A model generated the notes under the pieces. The model was not told the DNA's origin. It did not search any database and saw only the letters and a list, made by a program, of their open reading frames with translations. Made by a program: the position numbers and the translations under genes. From assembly GCF_019279795.1 (NCBI RefSeq), contig NC_056737.1, positions 1,191,865,965-1,191,929,964 of the forward strand: a stretch of 64,000 nt of DNA, in the 5' to 3' direction. Shown here piece after piece: positions 1 through 10,955 of this stretch. Origin of the DNA: Protopterus annectens (taxonomy: Eukaryota; Chordata; Ceratodontiformes; Protopteridae). Within the stretch, counting starts at the first letter, position 1. The number at the start of each line of letters is the position of its first letter.

Positions 1-440
1 CAGCTCAGCTGACTCTTCTCTTTACCCAAAGGACCAGAGTGTCTACTTAAATGGTCTTCTAGATCTCAGAGGTCTTCCCTCTGCCATAGATTATGAGCTC
101 AGAAACCCTGCAAATGAACCTAAATTCTTCCACCTACATCTAAAATCTCATGCTTTCAGACACTACCCACATTCTGTGAGAACAGGTGAAGAAGGGGGCA
201 CAGAATCGCTAATAAATTGAGAGACAGTGTATGTCTTATGCCTCAGCTCTCACTTTCCCACCACAGTCTAGTAGGACACCTACAGTTCTGCCACCATTGT
301 TGCTATCCTACGCTCAGTCTTCTATTCTCCTCTGCTGTCATTCTTGAACAAAACGCTGAAGTACTTAAATTCCTTCACATCAGGAAGCTGCTCCGCTCTC
401 ATCTACAGAACGAAATTCATTTATTTCAGAGAGCGAACCA
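1..440. other. Unannotated AT-rich DNA
   Basis: No coding region, RNA gene or known repeat was recognised. A 77-codon open frame at 217-450 has no recognisable motif and runs into a tandem repeat, so it is not called as a gene. Confidence 0.5.
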
Positions 441-528
441 TGATCGCTGATTTAAAGTGCTGATTTTCACGATCGCTGATTTAAAGTGCTGATTTTCACG
501 ATTGTTGATTTAAAGTGCTGATTTTCAT
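441..528 (+). repeat. 29-bp tandem repeat, 3 copies
   Basis: Three consecutive copies of a 29-bp unit with the core GATTTAAAGTGCTGATTTTC. The third copy carries small substitutions (GATTGTTG for GATCGCTG). No function is suggested. Confidence 0.9.
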
Positions 529-859
529 CTCACTCACTTCACATTGGGCAGCGAACCACATGCTAGAAAGTAACTTGCTGAGGTAAGAGGATGAAATTAT
601 CTGTAGACAAAAATGCTTAGATTCACATTCCTAAAGAATATCATTGCCAGTACTTGGAAATAATTTATATCCTGTCCACTGAAAATCATGAAGCTCACAG
701 AAGTCAAGATACACTCTTGCTAAGTCTTAGCCCTGAACATATTTCACTTAACCCAGAGAATGCAGTTACAGTTCTTGTTAAGCAAATGTAGGGACTGAAT
801 TGGATACAGCAACTACAATGTGACCCCATACTGCTGTAAAACATGACTCAAAATCTGCA
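529..859. other. Unannotated DNA
   Basis: Nothing recognisable on either strand between two small tandem repeats. Confidence 0.5.
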
Positions 860-1115
860 TTGAGCATGCATGGTCCTGTGCCTTGTCAAGGATCACAAGA
901 CATAGGCCACAGTGTGCATGCATGGTCCTGTGCCTTGCCAAGCTTCAAAAGATACAGGCAATAGTGTGCATGCATAGTCCTGTGCCTTGTCAAGGTTCAA
1001 AAGATACAGGCCATAGTGCATGCATGGTCCTGTGCCTTGTCAAGATTCAAAAGATATAGGCCATAGTGCATGCATGGTCCTGTGCCTTGTCAAGGTACGC
1101 AAGACATTGGCCCTA
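860..1115 (+). repeat. 50-bp minisatellite, about 5 copies
   Basis: Five copies of a unit of 50-52 bp whose core is TGCATGGTCCTGTGCCTTG, followed by a more variable AAAAGATACAGGCCATAG-like half. Later copies are 50 bp apart; earlier ones carry a 2-bp expansion. Confidence 0.9.
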
Positions 1116-1877
1116 GTCACAAACTTCCACAATCTTGCCAACAATCACACAGGGACCAAGAGTTTATATTAATGCCAGACTGTTAATATTAGCACTCACT
1201 TTATTCAGACGTACATATTAAGTTGTGCAACACTACATTTTCTGCTATAACTAGACAAGGTTCATCCATGATAAAGTAAACAAACAAGCTCTATCAGCTG
1301 TGCTGTGTTTGGTTTATTTATTTATGTGTTTGTTTGTTTTTTTATTTTGCAGACATGAAATTCAGCATCATGTATTGTGAAATGAATACCTGGAGCCATA
1401 GAAACAATTTCTAGATGGAAGATGGCCAGATGAAAACTGTCTTCTGAATTATAATTAAAGGTTTCCAAGATGTGCCATGCTTTGTCAGTTTCATTTATTT
1501 CTTCTCACGTGATTGTATTTCAGTTGTGAGACAATGTGACATAGACTGCATTACTGATTTAAAGTGTCTCAAACCTGATATCGCTGTGTAGGTTATACTG
1601 TCCAGCTTGTCATGCTGAAGCATTAAAAGCCTCACTTTGCGACTCCCTTCCACATACAGAGGTAGTTTTAGGATTGTGATACTAGATTTTTTTAAGAACA
1701 GCCAGTTAAAGACAAGAGAGAAGACAAAGACAAGAGTATCCATACAACTAGTAACACTATTTTGTTGATCTTGTAGTTTTATTACCCCATTATGGAGCTG
1801 TAGAAGAGCTGTAACATGAGTATGAAGGATGATGACTAACTGTATTTGATTCATATGTGTGCATATGTGTACATGTT

Positions 1878-1878
<1 letters not shown>
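1116..1878. other. Unannotated AT-rich DNA
   Basis: Nothing recognisable. The minus-strand open frame that crosses this stretch owes its length to the adjacent (TG)n tract. Confidence 0.5.
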
Positions 1879-1955
<77 letters not shown>

Positions 1956-1963
1956 TGTGTGCG

Positions 1964-2037
<74 letters not shown>

Positions 2038-2121
2038 TGTGTGTGTGTGTTTATACATGTGCATGTGTGTGTATGTGTACATGTTTGTGTGTGTGTGTGT
2101 GTGTATGCTTGTACATGTGCA

Positions 2122-2155
<34 letters not shown>
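1879..2155 (+). repeat. (TG)n microsatellite, interrupted
   Basis: Almost uninterrupted TG dinucleotides over about 275 bp with a GCGCGCGC patch near 2028-2036 and a few TA, CA and TT interruptions. It gives open frames on both strands (Cys/Val and Thr/His polymers) that are artefacts. Alternating purine-pyrimidine tracts of this length can adopt Z-DNA (established knowledge). Confidence 0.97.
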
Positions 2156-2158
<3 letters not shown>

Positions 2159-2640
2159 CCATGAAATATATGGAAAAGTCAAATCTTGCTCACTATATGC
2201 ACCTCTGTATGAAACAAACTCCCAACAATGAAAGATGGACCAAGAAGTCAGTATATAGTAATTTGGATAGCCCAGAGAAATTTCTACAGACAAAAACATC
2301 AGCTGGATAACAGACCAGACCATTATTAGTGAATGATATATCGATCGATGCTAGCCAACCTTCCTGAAAAGTTCTCTTCAACAATGGAAGAAATATCCAT
2401 CTTCATGTAAAGTGCACCTGGAAATTGATTCGTATGGCATCAGTACATTTTTCCTATTATGTTATAGTCAAAACAATACAGACAAAAGACTATTGACTAC
2501 AACAATTGGCTTAGCTTCTGAAGTCATAAGAGGGAATGATACCTATCAGCCAGGGAGAAGATGATACACAATCACTATTTCAGCCTTCAGAAGAAACACC
2601 AAAATAACCCTAATCTCTTATGAAAATCATTTAACAAGCT
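2156..2640. other. Unannotated DNA before the 51-bp array
   Basis: No gene or recognised repeat. The right end grades into degenerate units of the 51-bp minisatellite around 2630. Confidence 0.5.
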
Positions 2641-2664
2641 ACTAAAACCAGGCTTGACCACATA

Positions 2665-3034
2665 GGATCATAGGATTATAGGAGATTACTAGGATATCAC
2701 CCATGAGTTTGTTTTAAGCCTAGCCATTTCAATCCAAGGTAATACAGTAGAGGTACTAGTCAATACCCAAGATTGCATTAAGTGATGACTGCCCATGTCC
2801 AGGAGGGTTGTAGGCGCTCTCCCCAGTAAGAATTTATGCTGCCCCATCTACTCATCCAGGTTCCTCTTCAACAGTGGCATGCAGGTGTTCTATTTCATGT
2901 AAATTGGTTGCCTGTTCAAAAGACATGGCAGTTGCAGGGAGATAAATCTGTCCCTCCATCAGGAATCTGCTGTATTCAACCCTGGACCTTATGTATTTTA
3001 GTCCTACACTTATAGTTTTTGCCACAAGAAAAAT
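2665..3034 (-). mobile_element. Diverged CR1-like LINE 3' fragment inside the array
   Basis: Read on the minus strand this segment resembles the 3' end of the CR1 copies elsewhere in the window. Shared landmarks are a CATAGGATCATAGG-like repeated tail next to ACTAGG...AAGCCTAGCC, a segment like CCCATCTACTCATCCAGGTT (compare 43590-43610), and CTGTCCCTCCA (compare 43693). The arrangement and order match but identity is visibly lower, so it is an older or different subfamily. The fragment is flanked on both sides by 51-bp units, so it inserted into the array. It holds only the last part of the RT reading frame and the 3' UTR. Confidence 0.6.
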
Positions 3035-6000
3035 ACCCATGCCAAATGCTACTAACAAGCTACTAAAGCCAGGCCTGACCACTAACCAAATACTCCAAAC
3101 ATGGTACTAAAGCCAAGCTTGAACACTACTCCTATACCAAAAACTACTAACATGCTACTTAAGCCAGGCATGACCACTACTCCTGTAATAAAATACTATT
3201 ACTAAAGTACTAAAGCCAGGCCAAACCACTTCCCCTATACCAAATATTATTAGCAAGCTACTAAAGCTGGGCCTAACCACTACTCCTATACCAAGTGCTA
3301 CTAAAAAGCTACTAAAGACAGGCCTGAACACTACTCCTGTACCAAATATTACTAATAAGCTACTAAAACGAGACCTAACCACTACCCCTCTAGCAAATAC
3401 TGCTACCAAGCTACTAAAGCCAGGCTTGACCACTGCCTCTATACCAACTACTACTAAGAAGCTACTAAACTCAAGCCTGACCACTACCCCTATACAAAAT
3501 ACTACTAACAAGCTATGAAAGCCAGGCCTAGCCGCTAACCCTGTAACAAATACCAGTGACAAGCAACTAAAGTCAGGCCTGAGCACTACTCCTCTACCAG
3601 CTACTACTGACAAGCTACTAAAACCAGGTCTGATCACCACCACCACTCTACCTAATACTACTAACAAGTACTAAAGTCACTCTTGAACAGTACCCCTCTA
3701 CCAAATACATCTAATAAGCTACTAAATCCAGGCCTGACCACTAACTCATATCAAATGCTGTGCACAAGCTACTAAACTCAGGCCTGACCACTAACTCTCT
3801 ATCAAATACTGCTAACAAGCTACAAAAGCAAGGCCTGACCCCTACCCCTATGCCAAATACTACCAACAAGCTACTAAGGTCAAGCCTGACTACTACTCTT
3901 ATACCAAATACTACTAACAAGCTAGAAAAGCCATGCCTGACCACTACGCATATAACAAATACCACTAACAATCTACTAAAGCCAGGCCTGACCACTACCC
4001 CTAAACAAATGCTACTAACAAGCTATGAAGGTCAGTCCTGACCACTACCCCTATACCAAATACTACTAACAAGCAACTAAAGTCGAGTCTGACCACTATC
4101 CTATACCAAACACTGCTAACTAGCTATTAAAACCAGGTATGACAACTACCACTCTACCAAATACTACTAACAATCTACTAAAGTCAGGCTTGATCACTAC
4201 ATCTATACCACATACTGCTAGCAAGCTACTAAAGCCAGGCCTGACTACTACACCATACCAAATACTACGAACAAGCTATTAAAGCAAGGTGTGACCAATA
4301 ATTCCATGCCAAACATTACTAACAAGCTATGAAAGCCAAGCCTGACCACTGCCCCTGTACCGAATACTACTAACAAGCTATGAAAGCCAGGACTGACCAC
4401 TAACCATATACAAATACTACTAACAAGCTACGAAAGCCAGGCCTGACCACTACCCCTATACCAAATACTACTAACAAGCTACTATAGCCATTCCTGAACA
4501 CTACCCCTCTACCAAATACTAATAAGATATTAAAGCTTGGTTTGGCCACTAACCCATAATAAATGCTATGAACAAACTACTAAAGACAGGCCTGACCACT
4601 ACCCCATAAATACTACTAACAAGCTGTGAAAGCCAAGCTTAACCACTACCCCTATACCAAATACTACTACCAAGCTACTAAAGCCAGGCTTGACCACTGC
4701 CTCTATACCAACTACTACTAAGAAGCTACTAAACTCAAGCCTGACCACTACCCCTATACAAAATACTACTAATAAGCTACTAAACCCAGGCCTGAGCACT
4801 ACTCCTCTACCAACTACTACTGACAAGCTACTAAAAACAGGTCTGACCACCACCACCACTCTACCTAATACTACTAACAAGTACTAAAGCCACTCTTGAA
4901 GACTACCCCTCTACCAAATACAACTAATAAGCTACTAAACCCAGGCTTGACCAATAACTCATATCAAATGCTATGCACAAGCTACTAAACTCAGGCCTGA
5001 CCACTAACCCTCTATCAAATACTGTTAACAAGCTACAAAAGCCAGGCCTGACCAATATCCCTATGCCAAATACTACCAACAAGCTACTAAGGTCAAGCCT
5101 GACCACTACTCATACCAAATACTACTAACAAGCTAGAAAAGCCATGCCTGACCGCTACACCTATAAAAAATATCATTAACAAGCAACTAAAGTCAGGCTT
5201 GACCACTGCCCCTATACCAAATACTACTAACAAGCTAGAAAAGCCATGCCTGACCACTACGCATATAACAAATACCACTAACAAGCTACTAAAGCCAGGC
5301 CTGACCACTACTCCTATAACAAATACTACTAACAAGCTATGAAAGTCAGTCCTGACCACTACCCCTATAACAAATACCATTAACAAGCAACTAAAGTTGA
5401 GTCTGACCACTATCCTATACCAAACACTACTAACTTGCTATTAAAACCAGGTCTGACCACTACCACTCTACCAAATACTACTAACAATCTACTAAAGTCA
5501 GGCTTGATCACTACATCTATACCACATACTACTAGCAAGCTACTAAAGCCAGACCTGACTACTACACCATACCAAATACTACGAACAAGCTACTAAATCC
5601 AGGTCTGACCAATACTGCTATGCCAAACACTACTAATAATCTATGAAAGCCAAGCCTGACCACTGCCCCTATACCAAATACTTCTAACAAGCTATGAAAG
5701 CCAGGACTGACCACTAACCATATACAAATACTACTAACAAGCTACAAAAGCCAGGCCTGACCACTACCCCTATACCAAATACTACTAACAAGCTATTATA
5801 GCCATTCCCGAACACTACACCTCTACCAAATACTAATAACAAGATATTAAAGGTAGGTTTGGCCACTAACCCATAATAAATGCTATGAACAAGCAACTAA
5901 AGGCAGGCCTGACCACTATCCCATAAATACTACTAACAAGCTATGAAAGCCAAGCTTAACCACTACCCCTATACCAAATACTACCACAAAGCTACAAAAG

Positions 6001-6436
6001 CCTAGTTTGACCAGTACCCCTCTACAAAATACTACTAACTGGCAACTAGAGCAAAGCCTGGCCACTACCCCAATACCAGATACTACTAAAAAGCTATAAA
6101 AACCAGGACTGACCACTACCACTATAGCAAATACCACCAACAAACAACTAAAGTCAGGCCTGACCACTGCCCCTATAACAAATATTCCTAACAATATACC
6201 ATCATCAGGCATGGTCACTTCCCCTATACCGAATACTACTAACAAACTACTAAAGCTTGGCCTGACCACTACACCTATTCCAAATACTAGCAACAAGCTA
6301 CTAAGAGCCAGGGTTGACCAGTATCCCTCTACTAAATACTACTAACAAGCTACCAAAGCCAGGCCTGACCACTAACCCATTACAAATGCTATAAACAAGC
6401 TACTAAATCCAGGCCTCACCACAACCATATACCAAA

Positions 6437-7264
6437 CTGTAAATCCACAAAACCAAACAAAACCAAGAAGTACACAAAAACGCTCAAGCCTTCACAAGCG
6501 GGTGCTGGATTTATTTTTCAAACTGAAAGTAAGCGCTTTTGTTCCAAAAAGCATTTACAAGGAACTTAATCAGACAATTACAAAAGAATGACTGCCTGCT
6601 TAAATACTTTTAAAGCATGACATAACTTCCTGACTCATATTTAAAAGCACACTATCTTACTTACACATAAAAAGAAGTGATTTAAAAACATATACATTAA
6701 GAAAAAGTGAAACATGTAAATGTGCATGAATAGTAAAACATGAACCCTGACGTTAAAAGCTATGAAGTATTTTAAAAAACAAACACAAACATTGTGTATT
6801 CATACTAGTTACATACATATGAAGTTTCTGACTTAATCATCCTTCAGAAAATGCATGCTATCTCAAAACACATTTTTCTACTAACTTGCTATGGTTATAA
6901 AAGCAATATTTTAAATGTTTTCCTCGTTGTGACTTCTCTAACTTGAAGCTGCTATGTAATAGCAGACATCAGAGTTTCAGACTTCATGTCCTTCAGAAAA
7001 ATAAAATATGTACTAGTGCTAAACACATTATTCTAGCAACTTTAGCTATCTAACAAGACATATTTTACACTTTGTCCCTGAAGTTATTCCTCCCCAACTT
7101 GAAATCACTAGATAATGAGATAGACATTTTAAGTTTCAGACTTCATATCCTTCATATTTACATACATATGAAATTTTCACTAAAAAGGAACCACTATAGA
7201 TAATTCTATCTATTCAGGGCTTTCAGGTTTAAAATACTGCCTATAGACATGCTGTCATTTAGTC
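6437..7264 (-). mobile_element. PLE 3' region, left copy, with internal 150-bp repeats
   Basis: Non-coding 3' part of the left PLE. It holds at least three partial tandem copies, about 150 bp apart, of a block with GTTTCAGACTTCAT, CCTTCAGAAAA and a downstream TATTTTAAA/TTTGTCCCT-like stretch (near 6843, 6990 and 7149). The same block is the core of the MITE-like family found at 14740, 26618, 27180 and 62483. Confidence 0.75.
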
Positions 7265-7300
7265 CAGGCCAGTGTACTGAATCCAAATGGATATGCCAGC

Positions 7301-7777
7301 TCAATTCATTCCTCTCAAGGAGATATGGCCATGCACCCCCCCCCCATGTGATGGATTAACTACATCAACAACTATAAACTTAAAAGTGTGGTTTGGATAT
7401 TGTGTGATATGTTTAGTTAATGCATTGGTTTCACAGTCGTCTCTAATATTTCTTAAATGTTCACCAATTCTGTGTTTGAACTTATGCTGAGTTTTGCCTA
7501 TGTAAAAACAAGGGGAGAATTCACATATAGCACAATAAACAACTTTCTCAGTAAAGCAACAATACCTGTCTATAATTTTTATTCTCATCCCCTTAATACT
7601 TATTTCATTGACTTCCAATATATAGGGACAGAATTTAGATGATCCACATTTATATGTGTAACCACCCTTATTTATTTTACCCTGGGGTTCTAATAAAGAT
7701 TTGATGTTGTTGCCTTTTCTAAAAACACACACTGGCTTTTCTCCAATTATTCCTCTTATATTAATGTCACCTATCAA
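7301..7777 (-). pseudogene. GIY-YIG endonuclease domain of the left PLE
   Basis: A 158-residue open frame matching the C-terminal endonuclease part of Penelope-like elements. In order it shows a linker with VCVFRKGNNIKSLL (the family's YRR..NL motif), a Cys-containing knuckle (YKCGSSKFCPYI, one Cys fewer than the right copy's YKCESCKFC), then the GIY-YIG core: VVYCAICEF, FYIGKT, and downstream R.GEHLRNIRD carrying the catalytic-type Arg and Glu/His residues. In PLEs this domain nicks target DNA for target-primed reverse transcription. It is separated from the upstream RT part by an in-frame TAG at 7784-7786 where the family has Trp, so the element is dead. Confidence 0.85.
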
Positions 7778-7783
7778 AAGTGG

Positions 7784-8234
7784 CTAATTCTTTTCTAAAA
7801 TAGCTTTTATGTGATATGCATCAGTAGAAAAAGTGATAAAACAAGATTTGTAATTATTTTTATTAGTATTGACACTTATTACTTGATGGCTATCTACAGA
7901 AGTATTGGCAATATGTACCTGTTCATCTGCTGATACGTCAGTAATACCATTCACAGAGATTGTCAATAGATTTCAATAAAGGAATGAAACGGCCATTTTG
8001 CCTTTTCTTGATAACCTCATTCATGAAATTTTCAACCAGGGAATGGGGATAACCTCTTCTGAAAAACATGCCTCGAAGATTATGGCATTCATAAATAAAT
8101 CTTTCATACTGAGTGACCATTTGGGCTGCTCTAACAAATTGCCCTTTTAGAATACCTCTTTTTTGTGGAATGGCAGCTTGTAAAATGCAACAAATTATTA
8201 GAATAGGTTGCTTTTCGAAAGATCTCAGACACAA
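7784..8234 (-). pseudogene. RT thumb/connector region of the left PLE
   Basis: Two overlapping open frames (7938-8234 then 7784-7966) encode the stretch between the RT core and the endonuclease. Recognisable parts are PQKRGILKGQFVRAAQM, a RGYPHSLVENF segment typical of the post-RT region of PLEs, and then ITDVSADEQVH. The frame changes near 7940-7966, a frameshift also present in the right copy at 9465-9493. The residues just upstream (8235-8352) are also disrupted. Confidence 0.75.
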
Positions 8235-8352
8235 ACTTATTATTCTGTGTCTTTCTTTAGCAACACATTCAAATATGCAATTTCTACCTCATTTATAGCA
8301 TGTGTAAATTTTAAAAAAGGGGTTGTGTTGTTAATATAGTGAAAGAATGGTT

Positions 8353-8847
8353 CTATGCTTTGTTCAGGTCCGCTTCACAGAATAAAAATATCATCCAGGA
8401 AGTGGGTCTATAAGTGTCAGAATTGAAATAATGAAATGTCGTTAAAAATACTTTCTCACATTCCAGCATGACGATATTTGTGTACATGCTGCCACAAGCA
8501 GACCCCATTGCTACCCCTTCCTTTTGGATATAAAGTTGTTGTTCAAACAAAATAAAATTATTTTTCAAAACTATATCCAATAACTGCTCTGGTGTATTCA
8601 TTTTATCCTGAGGTAGATTTTTACTATGTAGATATTCACAGAACCATTGAGTGCCGGTATCATGGGGAATCCCAGTGTAGAGGTCTTTTACATCAATTGT
8701 TATAAAAATAAAGCACCTATCAAAAACTACTGTGTTGATCTTATTTAAAAAATTCCATGAATCTCTACACAATGATGATTCTGTCTTTAATAATTTCTTC
8801 ATTTCAACATCAAAATGCTTTGTTAGTGGCTGTGTGATGGAGCCTCT
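8353..8847 (-). pseudogene. Reverse transcriptase core of the left PLE
   Basis: Penelope-type RT. It shows a KDSWNF-like segment (here CRDSWNFLNKI), motif A ITIDVKDLYTGIPH with the catalytic Asp and the PLE-typical LYT.IP, and motif B-like KEGVAMGSACGSMYTNI. Near 8390-8400 a frameshift moves the catalytic motif C into another frame, where FLDDIFIL can still be read, followed by a TGA (8375-8377) in place of Trp. Coding similarity extends upstream to about 8845 (ITQPLTKHFDVEMKK), beyond which the right copy begins. 5'-truncated and inactive. Confidence 0.82.
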
Positions 8848-8848
8848 A

Positions 8849-9060
8849 GATAAAGTTTTGAAAAATAATTTTATTTTTTTTAAACAACAACTTTATATCC
8901 AAAAGGAAGGGGTAGCAATGGGGTCTGCTTGTGGCAGCATGCACACAAATATCATCATGCTAGAATGTGAGAAACGATTTTTAATGACCTCTCATTATTT
9001 CCAATTCTGACACTTATATACCCGCTTCCTGGATGATATTTTTATTCTGTGAAGCGGACC
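8849..9060 (+). pseudogene. Reverse transcriptase fragment of the right PLE
   Basis: Starts abruptly at the junction with the left copy, without motif A. It carries the motif B-like KEGVAMGSACGSMHTNI and, in a shifted frame at 9023-9049, RFLDDIFIL (motif C with both Asp residues). An in-frame TGA at 9050-9052 replaces the family Trp, the same lesion as in the left copy. 5'-truncated and inactive. Confidence 0.8.
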
Positions 9061-9193
9061 TGAACAAAGCATAGAACCATTCTTTCACTATATTAACAAC
9101 ACGACCCCTTTTTTAAATTTACACACACTGTAAATGAGGTAGAAATTGCTTATTTGAATGTGTTGCTAAAGAAAGACACAGAATAATAAGTTT

Positions 9194-9647
9194 GTGTCTG
9201 AGATCTTTCGAAAAACAACTTCTTCTAATATTTTTTTGCATTTCACAATCTGCCATCCGTTTCCACAAAAAAGAGGTATTCTAAAAGGGCAATTTGTTAG
9301 ACCAGCTCAAATGGTCACTGAGTATGAAAGGTTTATTTATGAATGCCATAATCTTCGAGACATGTTTTTCAGAAGAGGTTATCCCCATTCCCTGGTTGAA
9401 AATTTCATGAATGAGGTTATCAAGAAAAGGCAAAATGGCCATTTCATTCCTTTATTGAAATCTATTGACAATGTCTGTGAATGGTATTACTGACGTATCA
9501 GCAGATGAACAGGTACATATTGCCAATACTTCTGTAGATAGCCATCAAGTAGTAAGTGTCAATACTAATAAGAATAATTATAAATCTTGTTTTATCACTT
9601 TTACTACTGATGCATATCATATAAAAGCTATTTTAGAAAAGAATTAG
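9194..9647 (+). pseudogene. RT thumb/connector region of the right PLE
   Basis: Counterpart of 7784-8234, with PQKRGILKGQFVRPAQM and RGYPHSLVENF. It carries the same frameshift after CEWYY and the same TAG (9645-9647) before the endonuclease. The 60-residue piece at 9465-9647 differs from the left copy at only three positions. Confidence 0.78.
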
Positions 9648-9653
9648 CCACTT

Positions 9654-10090
9654 TTGATAGGTGACATTAATATAAGAGGAATAATTGGAGAAAAGCCAGT
9701 GTGTGTTTTTAGAAAAGGCAACAACATCAAATCTTTATTAGAACCCCAGGGTAAAATAAATAAGGGTGGTTACATGTATAAATGTGAATCATGTAAATTC
9801 TGTCCCTATATATTGGAAGTCAGTGAAATAAGTATTAAGGGGGTGAGAATAAAAATTAGAGACAGATATTGTTGTTTTACTGAGAAAGTTGTATATTGTG
9901 CTATATGTGAATTCTGCCCTTGTTTTTACATAGGCAAAACTGAGCATAAGCTCATAGAATTAGTGAAAATTTAAGAAATATTAGAGACGACTGTGAAACC
10001 AATGCATTAGTTAAACATATCACACAATAACCCAAACCACACTTTTAGGTTTATAGTTTTAGACGTAGTTAATCCATCACATGGGGAGTG
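9654..10090 (+). pseudogene. GIY-YIG endonuclease domain of the right PLE, frameshifted
   Basis: Same domain as 7301-7777. The Cys knuckle is fuller (YKCESCKFCPYI). The core VVYCAICEF...FYIGKT is present, but a 4-bp deletion near 9950 relative to the left copy shifts the frame and ends translation at 9974, removing the R..EHLRNIRD part. Sequence homologous to the left arm continues to the end of the element. Confidence 0.8.
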
Positions 10091-10955
10091 CATGGCCATA
10101 TCTCCTTGAGAGGAATGAATTGAGCTGGCAGATCCGTTTGGATTCAGTACACTGGTCTGTACTAAATGACAGCATGTCTATAGCTAGTATTTTAAAATTG
10201 AAAGCCCTGAATAGATATAATAATTTATAGTAGTTCGTTTTTAGGAGAATTTCATATGTATGTAAATAGTATGAAGGATATGAAGTCTGAAACTCAAAAT
10301 GTCTATCTCATTATCTAGGAATTTCAAGTTGGGGAGGAATAACTTCAGGGACAAAGTGTAAAATATGTCTTGTTAGATAGTTAAAGTTTCTAGAATAATG
10401 TGTTTAGCAATAGCGCACATTTTTCTGAAGGGCATGAAGTCTGAAACTCTGATGTCTGCCATTACATAGTGGTTTCAAGTTAGCGAAGTCACAGCAAGGA
10501 AAAAGTTTAAAATATTGCTGTTATAACCATATCAAGTTAGTAGAAAAATGTGTTTTGAGATAGCATGCATTTTCTGAAGGATTATTAAGTCAGAAACTTC
10601 ATATATATGTAAATAGTATGAATACACAATGTTTGTGTTTGTTTTTTAAAATACTTCATAGCTTTTAATGTCAGGGTTCATGTTTTACTATTCATGCACA
10701 TTTACATATTTCACTCTTTCTTAATGTATATGTTTTTAAATGACATATTTTTATGTGTAAGTAAGATAGTGTGCTTTTAAATATGAGTCAGGAAGTTATG
10801 TCATGCTTTAAAAGTATTTAAGCAGGCAGTCATTCTTTTGTAATTGTCTGATGGAGTTCCTTGTAAATGCTTTTTGGAATGAACGTGCTTACTTGCAGTT
10901 TGAAAAATAAATCCAGCACCTGTTTGTGAAGGCTTGAGCTTTTTTGTGTATTACT
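10091..10955 (+). mobile_element. PLE 3' region, right copy
   Basis: Mirror of 6437-7264, with the same repeated GTTTCAGACTTCAT/CTGAAGG blocks and the same terminal sequence (AAATAAATCCAGCACC...AAGGCTTGAGC). Ends where 51-bp units resume (CTCTATACCAAATACTACTA). Confidence 0.75.

Larger units (their letters stand above)
6437..10955. mobile_element. Head-to-head pair of Penelope-like elements forming a 4.5-kb inverted repeat
   Basis: Two copies of the same Penelope-like retroelement face away from each other: the left copy reads on the minus strand (about 6437-8847), the right on the plus strand (about 8849-10955). The outer 2.1 kb of each arm align end to end in opposite orientation. About 270 bp at 8579-8847 occur only in the left copy, so the right copy is more deeply 5'-truncated. 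The 51-bp minisatellite continues in the same orientation on both sides (TATACCAAA at both edges), so the pair interrupts the array. Both copies encode PLE-type RT and GIY-YIG endonuclease remains and share the same disabling changes. Inverted arrangements of partial copies are known for PLEs; here a single insertion of a dimer or a later inverted duplication are both possible. Confidence 0.88.

Noticed and set aside
1495..2323. Long frames of Cys/Val or Thr/His around 1.9-2.1 kb
   Set aside because: Translations of a (TG)n microsatellite in several frames.
3155..5410. Minus-strand frames encoding a hydrophobic 17-residue repeat that could suggest a membrane repeat protein
   Set aside because: They follow from a 51-bp period divisible by three; stops recur every few units, there is no start or promoter context, and the opposite strand is equally open.
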